DNA from: Colimorpha_A sp964630635
GTDB taxonomy: Bacteria; Bacillota; Clostridia; Oscillospirales; CAG-272
Direction of reading: 5' to 3'
Assembly (NCBI GenBank): GCA_964630635.1
Contig: CAZVVM010000026.1
Span: forward strand, 1-20,909
DNA length: 20,909 nt
The translations under genes and the position numbers were made by a program. This document shows, one piece after another, positions 14,054 to 20,909 of the stretch. The notes beneath the pieces were generated by a model. It was not told the DNA's origin. It was given only the letters and a program-made list of their open reading frames with translations, and did no database searches. Each line of letters starts with the position of its first letter. Position 1 is the stretch's first letter.

Positions 14054-17000
14054 CTATTTTATAACGACGCTACCCGTGCCGAGTATTTCGATCAATTCGT
14101 TAATAACGAAATCGGTCGGGGCAGTCATTATTGAAGAAGAAACGTAGCGTTTATTCTCGCTTTCATAAATTACGACGGGCATCTTTCCCTCAAAGATCTC
14201 GCAAACGGCGATCGCTCTTTTGAAGAGCGGTGACGACATACTGTCGACCTTAAGATACAGCTTTTTCGGCTTATCCTCGGCCTTGGGTGCTGTCGCTTCC
14301 TTCGGTGCGGGAACATACTTATCGTCGCTCACAAGCGGCTTTGCGCGCCGCATAAGAAGCTTGACCTCGTCATCCTTATACGAGACCTCGCCCTCAAGCG
14401 CGATCGCGTTATCAAGTGAAAGCAACGGTCCAAACTCGGTGACCGTTTTCGGGAAAACAAGAATCTCCATCTCGCCGTTTCTGTCTTCAAGAGAAATAAA
14501 CAGCATAAGATCGCCGTTTTTCGTTACCTTTTTCGTAACCGAGGTTATTGCACCTACAACGGTAATAGTTTGCTTTTCCTTATATTCGTGTTCAAGGACG
14601 GAGCGGATATTCGCGTGAGAAATATCGGAGATGTTCTTGCCGTAATCGTCAAGAATGTGTCCCGAGAAATACATACCCGCGCTTTCCTTTTCGAAGCGGA
14701 GCTTTTCGCGGAGAGTAAACTCGGGAATATCGGGATATCTTACCTCGACGGTATCTGAAGAAAACATATCCATCTGTCCCGCAACGCTTCCGTGTGCCTT
14801 ACGGTTAAGCGACTCGATTATCTCGGAATATGCCGACAGCAAACGGCTTCTGTATACGCCTAAGCTATCGAAAGCACCTGCCTTGATAAGCGACTCGATC
14901 TGACGCTTATTAAGGTCGCTTCCCTGCATACGCGAAGCGAAATCGTAAAAGGAGGAAAACGGTCTTAACCGTCTTTCATCGACGACGCGCTGTATAAACT
15001 GCGCCCCGACGTTTTTGATCGCGGGAAGTCCGTAGCGGATATTACCGCCGCTGACCGAAAATCCCGTTCCGCTTTCGTTTATATCGGGCGGTAGAGTCCT
15101 TATGCCCATTTTCGCGCATTCCGCTATATATTCGCCCATCTTCGCCTGATTTCCGAAAACGGACGAGATCAGCGATGCGTAATACATAGGTGCGTAATGC
15201 GTTTTAAGGTATGCGCTCCGATATGAAATGAACGCGTAAGCCGCCGCGTGGCTCTTTTTGAAGCCGTAGTTGGCGAAATCGGTCATTTGTCCGTAAAGCT
15301 CGCGCGCGTCTTCTTCGGCATAGCCCTGTTCAAGTGCGCCCTTGACAAAATTGTCAAGCTCTTTTTCGATAACGCCCGGCTTTTTCTTTGCAATAGCACG
15401 GCGGACGACGTCTGCTTTCCCGTACGAATATCCCGCAACGGAACGGAATATCTGCATTACCTGCTCCTGATATACGATACAGCCGCAGGTCTCGTCAAGA
15501 ATCTCGTTCAAACACGGTATCTTATACTTTATCTTACTTCTGTCGGCGCGGTTTTCAAGGAATCTCGGAATAGCGTCCATAGGCCCCGGTCGGTAAAGCG
15601 CGATAGCGACCATTATGTCGGTTATGCTTCTCGGCTTCATCTGCATAAGAAGCTGACGCATACCTTCGCTTTCAAGCTGAAACAGTCCGTCTGTCTTGCC
15701 CGACGATATCAGCTCGTAGGTCGCCTCGTCGTCAAACGGGATCTCCGAAACGCGGAATGAATCCTTCTCTACTCTGACCAGCTTTTCGGTGTCGTCAATG
15801 ACCGTAAGATAACGGAGCGCCAAAAAGTCATATTTGAGCAGTCCCAGCTTTGCGACGGTATCCATATCAAACTGCGTAACGACGGTATCGCCGTTTACCG
15901 ATAGCGGTACGTACTCGTGAACGGGCTTATCGGTAATTACAACGCCTGCCGCGTGTGTCGATGAATTTCTCGGCATACCCTCAAGCGCCGTTGCAATGCG
16001 TACAAGCTCTCTTACCTCGTCGTCTCCGTCGCAAAGCGCGCGGAACGATTTATCGTTCACCGCCTCGGTAAGAGAAACGCCTCCCTTATGCTCGGGAAGA
16101 GCGCGCACGACGCTGTCGACCTTTGAATATGCCATACCAAGCGCTCGTCCGACGTCACGGAGAGCCGCTTTTGCCGCAAGCGTACCGAAGGTCACTATCT
16201 GCGAGACGTGGTCTGCACCGTATCGGCGAGCCACGTAGTCGATAACCTCGTCGCGTCGGCGGTAACAAAAGTCTATATCAAAGTCTGGCATACTGACTCT
16301 TTGAGGGTTCAAAAACGACTCAAAAAGCAGTCCGTAGCGGACGGGGTCCACCTCGGTTATGCCGAGAAGGTAAGCTATCAAGCTTCCTGCACCCGAGCCT
16401 CGCCCGGGACCCGAAGGTATCATTTTTGATTTTGCATAGTTTACGAAATCGGAAACTATAAGATAATAAGAGGCGTAGCCCATTGAAGTAACTACGACGT
16501 GCTCGTAATCAATGCGAAGCTTGTAATCCTCACGTTTAAAGGTATCGTCGTAAACTATGCTTCCGTCCTTTTCGCGTCTTTCAAGTCCTTCATATGCAAG
16601 CTGACGCAGGTAGTCCTTCGCGTTCAGCCCGTCGGGCGGGTCAAATCGCGGAAGGAACGTCTTTCCGAAGACGAAATCGTAATTACACATCTCTGCAATC
16701 TTAACGGTGTTCTCGATAGCACCGTCGTATCTGCCGAGAAGCTTCGACATTTCGTCTCCGCTCTTCATATAAAATTCATCGGTTTCAAATCCGATAGGAC
16801 GTCCGTCGGATATGACGTTATTCGTCTGAATACACATCATTACCGACTGCGTAAAAGCGTCCTCTTTGCGCAGATAATGAACGTCGTTAGTTGCAACCAG
16901 CGGTATTCCCGTACGCTCGGAAATTCCCGCGATGCACTCATTGACCATCATCTGCCCCTCGATGCCCTCGTATTGAAGCTCGAGGTAGAAGTTGCCTCTG

Positions 17001-17500
17001 CCGAATATACCGTCAAGCTTTAACGCGTATTCCTCGGCTTCGCTTACGTTTCCTGCCATAACAAGGCGAGGGATCATACCGCTTAAACACGCCGAAAGAC
17101 ATACGAGTCCTTCTGCGTGCTCGGAAAGCAGTTCAAGGTCGATTCTCGGCTTACGGTAAAAGCCCTCCGTATGAGCGCAGGAGACCATATACGTCAGATT
17201 TTTATATCCGATTTCATTTTTAACAAGAAGAACAAGGTGATTCGGCTCGTTATCTCCGCTTCCCGTTTTATCGAAGCGCGACTTTGACGCAACGTAGACC
17301 TCACAGCCGATGATCGGCTTGATACCCGCGTCCTTGCAGGCGTTATAAAAGCCGACGACTCCGTACATCACGCCGTGGTCGGTTATCGCAACCGCACTTT
17401 GCCCAAGCTCTTTTGCCCGCTTGGGTATCTCGCTTAAACGGCAGGCTCCGTCAAGCAAGCTGTATTCGGTATGCAGATGCAGATGCACGAAATCAGACAT
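14054..17500 (-). CDS. dnaE: DNA polymerase III alpha subunit, DnaE type
   Basis: This 1148-residue replicative C-family polymerase copies DNA. The N-terminal PHP domain begins FVHLHLHTEYSLLDG and keeps candidate metal ligands His8, His10, Asp17, His42, Glu67, His88, Cys134/138, Asp206 and His208. The palm has GPGRGSGAGSLIAYLLGIT and MPDFDIDF with catalytic aspartates among 406, 408 and 410. Later come the tandem helix-hairpin-helix region (NKRQIESLIKAGAFDSLG) and an OB fold (ITVVGAITSVTKKVTKNGD). No DnaQ-like exonuclease is inserted, so it is DnaE and not PolC. AAAGGAGGA lies 7 bases before the ATG. It follows the TIM-barrel gene by 35 bases and is probably in the whiA operon. Whether it is the main replicase or works beside a PolC elsewhere cannot be seen here. 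Confidence 0.96.
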   Translation of the reverse strand: MSDFVHLHLHTEYSLLDGACRLSEIPKRAKELGQSAVAITDHGVMYGVVGFYNACKDAGIKPIIGCEVYVASKSRFDKTGSGDNEPNHLVLLVKNEIGYKNLTYMVSCAHTEGFYRKPRIDLELLSEHAEGLVCLSACLSGMIPRLVMAGNVSEAEEYALKLDGIFGRGNFYLELQYEGIEGQMMVNECIAGISERTGIPLVATNDVHYLRKEDAFTQSVMMCIQTNNVISDGRPIGFETDEFYMKSGDEMSKLLGRYDGAIENTVKIAEMCNYDFVFGKTFLPRFDPPDGLNAKDYLRQLAYEGLERREKDGSIVYDDTFKREDYKLRIDYEHVVVTSMGYASYYLIVSDFVNYAKSKMIPSGPGRGSGAGSLIAYLLGITEVDPVRYGLLFESFLNPQRVSMPDFDIDFCYRRRDEVIDYVARRYGADHVSQIVTFGTLAAKAALRDVGRALGMAYSKVDSVVRALPEHKGGVSLTEAVNDKSFRALCDGDDEVRELVRIATALEGMPRNSSTHAAGVVITDKPVHEYVPLSVNGDTVVTQFDMDTVAKLGLLKYDFLALRYLTVIDDTEKLVRVEKDSFRVSEIPFDDEATYELISSGKTDGLFQLESEGMRQLLMQMKPRSITDIMVAIALYRPGPMDAIPRFLENRADRSKIKYKIPCLNEILDETCGCIVYQEQVMQIFRSVAGYSYGKADVVRRAIAKKKPGVIEKELDNFVKGALEQGYAEEDARELYGQMTDFANYGFKKSHAAAYAFISYRSAYLKTHYAPMYYASLISSVFGNQAKMGEYIAECAKMGIRTLPPDINESGTGFSVSGGNIRYGLPAIKNVGAQFIQRVVDERRLRPFSSFYDFASRMQGSDLNKRQIESLIKAGAFDSLGVYRSRLLSAYSEIIESLNRKAHGSVAGQMDMFSSDTVEVRYPDIPEFTLREKLRFEKESAGMYFSGHILDDYGKNISDISHANIRSVLEHEYKEKQTITVVGAITSVTKKVTKNGDLMLFISLEDRNGEMEILVFPKTVTEFGPLLSLDNAIALEGEVSYKDDEVKLLMRRAKPLVSDDKYVPAPKEATAPKAEDKPKKLYLKVDSMSSPLFKRAIAVCEIFEGKMPVVIYESENKRYVSSSIMTAPTDFVINELIEILGTGSVVIK

Positions 17501-17535
17501 CGCCTTATCCTCCTTTCAGTGAATTTTCAAAATTG

Positions 17536-18264
17536 TCAATCTATCGTTTTAAGAAATTCGATACACTCCTTTGCCTCGGTAATTCCGTCGGGAGTGAGAG
17601 TTTCGCTCTCGACAACGATACCGAAGCCATGCACGTATGCGTAATCTCTTATTGCCTTAATAGGTGCCTCGCCCTGACCGAGAGGTTTTCCCACTCCGCC
17701 TCTGAAGCCGTCCTTTAGGTGGATCACCTTAATTCTGTCCTTCAATCGGTCCATTACCGCGATAGGATCACAGCCGGCGTTGAACGCCCAATAGGTATCA
17801 ATTTCAAAATCAACGTTAGTTCTCTTTTCAAGCTCGGAGTGAATCGTTGAGCCCCAGCTCTGCACTTCGAATTCACGCGAGTGATTATGAAACGCAAGCG
17901 ATATTCCTTCTTTGTTCAGTATCGGCTGTGCAAAGTTCATAACTTCGCAGAATTTCTCTATCTTATCGAGCGTGCTTAGATCCGCTCCCGGAACGATAAT
18001 GTTATGATTACCTATAGTCTTGTGATACTCTACTGTTTTCTCGATATTTTCGGGGGTAAGCTCATTCCAACCGGTATGAGTACCCGAGACGGTAAGACCG
18101 TTTTTCACCAGCATTTTCTTCACTTCTTCTGCCGAATAGCCGAAGAAGCCCGCAAACTCGACCTCTTTATAGCCGAGAGCAGCAACCTGCTCAAGCGCTT
18201 CAGCGAGATTATTCTCTGTAATATCGCGAACACTGTAAAGCTGAATACCGTAACTGTATTTCAT
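17536..18264 (-). CDS. sugar phosphate isomerase/epimerase (xylose isomerase-like TIM barrel)
   Basis: The 242-residue product has the AP endonuclease 2/xylose isomerase-like TIM-barrel pattern. YGIQLYSVRD on strand 1 and GYKEVEFAGFFG on strand 2 supply one acidic residue. SLAFHNHSREFE, NVDFEIDTYWAFNAG, IKVIHLKDG and IVVESET then give the usual divalent-metal Glu/Asp/His set. Such enzymes isomerise or epimerise sugars and inositols (IolE-, IolI- and Hyi-like). The substrate is unknown. ATG 18264 is chosen because TAAGGAG lies just upstream and the barrel starts there; an in-frame ATG at 18324 would lie inside whiA. Its Shine-Dalgarno overlaps the whiA stop codon. Finding a sugar enzyme between whiA and dnaE is not explained by its neighbours. 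Confidence 0.85.
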   Translation of the reverse strand: MKYSYGIQLYSVRDITENNLAEALEQVAALGYKEVEFAGFFGYSAEEVKKMLVKNGLTVSGTHTGWNELTPENIEKTVEYHKTIGNHNIIVPGADLSTLDKIEKFCEVMNFAQPILNKEGISLAFHNHSREFEVQSWGSTIHSELEKRTNVDFEIDTYWAFNAGCDPIAVMDRLKDRIKVIHLKDGFRGGVGKPLGQGEAPIKAIRDYAYVHGFGIVVESETLTPDGITEAKECIEFLKTID

Positions 18265-18270
18265 AACGGT

Positions 18271-18277
18271 CTCCTTA
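18271..18277 (-). promoter_or_regulatory. ribosome binding site overlapping the whiA stop codon
   Basis: TAAGGAG on the minus strand uses the TAA stop of whiA (18277-18275) as its first bases. It stands 6 bases before ATG 18264, which suggests translational coupling. Confidence 0.8.
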
Positions 18278-19150
18278 TAATTTTTCAGCAAAAAGCTGTA
18301 TTTTCTGCAATCTGTGGTTGACACCCGATTTGGTTATCGGCGGAGTATGCATTTCCGCAAGCTCCTTTAAGGTCGCGCTCGGAAATGCGGCGCGAAGATC
18401 GAGCGTTACCTTTAATTCATCGGGAAGCTCGTCCAGCTTTCCTGCCGAAACGATCTTTTCGATAGCCCGCATTTGTGTTTCAAAAGCCGCCGCCGTCTTT
18501 CCCATATTCGCCATCTCGCAGTTATTGAGACGGTTTATGTTGTTTCTGAAATCCTTATACATTTTTACATCCAGCATTTTGAAGGTCGCCTTATTAGCTC
18601 CCAGAATGCCAAACATATCAAGCACACTTTCGCTGTCCTTGAAATACACGCCGTAAAAGCCGCCTCGGCGTTCTGTTATCTTCGGATTCGTCCCGATTCC
18701 GTCAAGGATATCTCTCAGCCTTTCTGCGCGTTCTGTTCCCCTTACAAGAAATTCCATGTGGTATGAGTTTTCGGGATAGGTAACCGTTCCGCAGGTCAGA
18801 AACGCGCCCTTCACAAATGAGCGAACGCATTCCTCACATCCCGTTAAAGGCGCCGAAGCGTCACTTACACCGCTTATCGAAAGAAACTCGCAAAGCTCGT
18901 TCAGCTTATCCTTATCGGTTATCGAAGCAAACGAAATGTCGCTTTCCTTACGGCGTCCCGTCAATTCCTTTATCAGCTTCGCATAATGCATTACGACAGA
19001 CGGATTTTCGCTTTCAAGATACAACGCGCTGTCATCCTGCGCGTTTACGCCGAATACCATACCGCGCAAAAGCGCTGTCTTACAGCATCTACTCTTAATA
19101 TGCGAGGAAGCTATTTCGTTTTTTACGTCCTGCGAGAATGACTCGTACAT
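18275..19150 (-). CDS. whiA: DNA-binding protein WhiA
   Basis: The 291-residue protein matches WhiA in length and pattern. The N-terminal opening is SFSQDVKNEIA. A LAGLIDADG-homing-endonuclease-like domain follows, with CCKTALLRGMVFG and later RSFVKGAFLTCGTV. The C-terminal helix-turn-helix contains NCEMANMGKTAAAFETQMRAI and LRAAFPSATLKELAEMH, then ITKSGVNHRLQKI. In Streptomyces WhiA drives sporulation septation, and in Bacillus it affects division and chromosome segregation. It lies 16 bases after murB and 10 bases before the isomerase gene. The usual rapZ and yvcK genes are not next to it. The likely ribosome binding site is AAAGGCGGGG before the ATG. Confidence 0.95.
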   Translation of the reverse strand: MYESFSQDVKNEIASSHIKSRCCKTALLRGMVFGVNAQDDSALYLESENPSVVMHYAKLIKELTGRRKESDISFASITDKDKLNELCEFLSISGVSDASAPLTGCEECVRSFVKGAFLTCGTVTYPENSYHMEFLVRGTERAERLRDILDGIGTNPKITERRGGFYGVYFKDSESVLDMFGILGANKATFKMLDVKMYKDFRNNINRLNNCEMANMGKTAAAFETQMRAIEKIVSAGKLDELPDELKVTLDLRAAFPSATLKELAEMHTPPITKSGVNHRLQKIQLFAEKL

Positions 19151-19166
19151 AGTTCCCCGCCTTTCT

Positions 19167-20099
19167 TTAATCTATTGGGTTTTTAATATACTTGACCTCG
19201 GGCTGAAGCTCAATTCCGACGTTTTCTTTTATCACGTTCTGAATATGCTTAATGAGCGAAAGCACGTCGGAAGCGGTCGCGTTACCGATGTTGATGATAA
19301 AGCCAGCGTGCTTCTCGGAGACCTGCGCGCCGCCGACCGTATAGCACTTAAGACCTGCTTCCTCTATAAGCTTGCCCGAGAAATAGCCGGGGTAACGCTT
19401 GAAGGTACTGCCTGCCGAGGGATAGTTAAGCGGCTGCTTGTCGATACGCTGCTGCATAAGCGAGTTCATTTTCTCGGTAATATCAGCATTCACGCCCTCG
19501 CTCAAAGCAAGCTTTGCGCCGAGAATTATCTTATCGCTGCCTTGGAAAATGCTTTCGCGGTAACCGAAGCCGCAATCCTCTGCCTTAATATCGTATATCT
19601 CGTCGTTTCCGCCGTCATAAACCTTGACCGAAACGCAAACGTCCTTGATCTCTCCGCCGTATGCGCCTGCGTTCATATAGACCGCACCGCCGACGGTACC
19701 AGGAATACCGTATGCAAATTCAAGACCCGTAAGCGATGCCTCTGCAACTACCGACGCAAGATGCGTAAGCGAAGCCCCACAGCCGACCTTTACGGTATTT
19801 CCGTCGATCTTTATATCCTTTATCTGCGTCGTAACGATAACGGTGCCCTCGTATCCGCTGTCGGAAAAGAGGAGATTTGAGCCGTTACCGATAACGATAT
19901 TAGGGATACTTATACTATGGCAAAGAGCCGAAAGCGACGCAAGCTCGTCGGACGTCGTCGGATATATTACGTAGGACGCGTTACCGCCTATGCGGAACGA
20001 CGAGAGCGAGGAGAGAGGATAATCACGTCTGAACGTCAAATGTCCCTCTCTTTCGGCTTCCTCGATATATTGCTCAAGAATACTTGAGTTTGAGAGCAT
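19167..20099 (-). CDS. murB: UDP-N-acetylenolpyruvoylglucosamine reductase
   Basis: The 310-residue FAD enzyme reduces UDP-GlcNAc-enolpyruvate with NADPH to UDP-MurNAc, the second committed step of peptidoglycan synthesis, in the cytosol. FAD-binding motifs are RIGGNASYVIYP, IGNGSNLL (70-77) and GIPGTVGGAVYMNAGAYGGE (131-150). Catalytic residues by alignment to known MurB are Arg181 in YRES, Ser231 in SAGSTFKR and Glu301 in QPEVKYI. AAAGGAG (20114-20108) lies 8 bases before the ATG. It is followed by whiA after 16 bases and preceded by tyrS after 55 bases. It supplies precursor for the wall that the class A PBP at the end of the cluster polymerises. Confidence 0.96.
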   Translation of the reverse strand: MLSNSSILEQYIEEAEREGHLTFRRDYPLSSLSSFRIGGNASYVIYPTTSDELASLSALCHSISIPNIVIGNGSNLLFSDSGYEGTVIVTTQIKDIKIDGNTVKVGCGASLTHLASVVAEASLTGLEFAYGIPGTVGGAVYMNAGAYGGEIKDVCVSVKVYDGGNDEIYDIKAEDCGFGYRESIFQGSDKIILGAKLALSEGVNADITEKMNSLMQQRIDKQPLNYPSAGSTFKRYPGYFSGKLIEEAGLKCYTVGGAQVSEKHAGFIINIGNATASDVLSLIKHIQNVIKENVGIELQPEVKYIKNPID

Positions 20100-20154
20100 A
20101 TTATCTGCTCCTTTCGTTTTTTACATATTATATGAAATATGCCGTAATGTGTTA

Positions 20155-20909
20155 TCAGTTCTTAACGGTGAAGCGGTGGAATACCTTTTTGCCCTTCTTA
20201 ACGATAAGTCCGTCGCCGAAGGTGTCAAGGGCAACGCTTGCGTTGAACTGTACTACCTTTTCGTCGTTTACGAGAATACCGCCCTGCTGAATAAGACGCT
20301 TTGCTTCGCCCTTTGAGGGTGCAAGACTGCCAAGCACGAGAAGGTCGGAAACGAGAATAGAGCCGTCAACAAAATTGTCAGGGGTAAGCTCGGTCGTAGG
20401 CATATCGGCAGATACACCGCCGTTTGCAAACACGGCTCTCGATGCTTCAAGCGCCTTGTTTGCTTCATCCTCGCCGTGAACCATCTTGGTAAGCTCGTAG
20501 CCGAGGATCTCCTTTGCCTTATTAAGCTGTGCGCCCTCCCACTTGTCCATCTCGTTGATCTCCTCGATCGGGAGGAAGGTGAGCATTCTGATACACTTGA
20601 GAACGTCGGAGTCAGCGACGTTACGCCAGTACTGGAAGAAGTCGTAGGGACTGGTCTTTTTAGCATCGAGCCATACTGCGTTTCCTGCGGTCTTACCCAT
20701 CTTCTTGCCCTGCGAGTCGGTGAGGAGCGTAATTGTCATAGCGTGTGCGTCCTTGCCGAGCTTTCTGCGGATAAGCTCTGTACCGCCAAGCATATTCGAC
20801 CACTGGTCGTCACCGCCGAACTGCATATTACAGCCGTACTCCTTGAAGAGGTAGTAGAAGTCGTAGGACTGCATTATCATATAGTTGAATTCAAGGAAGG
20901 AAAGTCCCT
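20155..20909 (-). CDS. tyrS: tyrosyl-tRNA synthetase (5' end beyond the window)
   Basis: The reading frame runs through the right edge, so only the C-terminal 251 residues are present. The frame upstream of the first internal Met reads GLSFLEFNYMIMQSYDF, typical of the catalytic core before it. The class I signature appears as KKMGKTAGNAVWLD, the KMSKS equivalent in the KMGKT form, after FGGDDQWSN which binds tyrosine. The last 60 residues form an S4 RNA-binding domain (LGSLAPSKGEAKRLIQQGGILVNDEKV). It charges tRNA-Tyr in the cytosol. Any T-box leader would lie outside the window. No terminator is visible in the 55 bases before murB, so readthrough is possible. Confidence 0.96.
   Translation of the reverse strand, partial: GLSFLEFNYMIMQSYDFYYLFKEYGCNMQFGGDDQWSNMLGGTELIRRKLGKDAHAMTITLLTDSQGKKMGKTAGNAVWLDAKKTSPYDFFQYWRNVADSDVLKCIRMLTFLPIEEINEMDKWEGAQLNKAKEILGYELTKMVHGEDEANKALEASRAVFANGGVSADMPTTELTPDNFVDGSILVSDLLVLGSLAPSKGEAKRLIQQGGILVNDEKVVQFNASVALDTFGDGLIVKKGKKVFHRFTVKN

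Overview
The window looks like chromosomal DNA of a Gram-positive, low-to-medium G+C member of the Firmicutes, most likely a gut-type clostridium of the Oscillospiraceae/Ruminococcaceae kind. The evidence is the AGGAGG-type ribosome binding sites, a WhiA gene, a murB-whiA-dnaE order, DnaE-type polymerase III alpha, a class A PBP, and secreted proteins with CxxC repeats and a C-terminal membrane anchor. This placement is inference from gene content. I see no insertion sequence, phage gene, tRNA, rRNA or CRISPR array.

Left part (1-2530, plus strand): after a leader with a terminator come a PlsC-type acyltransferase and a PAP2-type phosphatase that overlap by 4 bases (ATGA). A separately promoted DUF218 (YdcF/SanA-like) gene follows. 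These suggest membrane lipid or envelope work.

Surface block (2540-8300): two secreted, membrane-anchored proteins flank an AraC-type regulator. The first is small, on the minus strand, and has a 17-residue tandem repeat stalk. The second is a 1217-residue plus-strand protein with a beta-helix-like N-terminus and Cys-x2-Cys clusters. A short inverted repeat that coincides with two outward-facing extended -10 elements lies between the small surface gene and the regulator gene.

Middle (8324-11307): a MATE transporter (minus) and an APH/choline-kinase-fold gene (plus) diverge from back-to-back consensus promoters. The kinase-like gene is followed closely by a family I inorganic pyrophosphatase.

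Right part (11359-20909, all minus strand), in transcription order: tyrS (cut by the window edge), murB, whiA, a TIM-barrel sugar isomerase/epimerase, dnaE, and a class A penicillin-binding protein. The spacing is tight from murB to dnaE and suggests one operon linking cell-wall synthesis, division control and replication. The rapZ and yvcK genes that usually sit before whiA in Firmicutes are absent here.

Convergent gene pairs are separated by symmetric A-tract/stem/T-tract hairpins that can terminate in both directions. Most promoters I can identify carry an extended -10 TGn motif. No clearly new system is evident. The points most worth a second look are the acyltransferase with a non-canonical catalytic box, the large Cys-rich surface protein with its neighbours, and the DnaE PHP domain with a complete set of apparent metal ligands.
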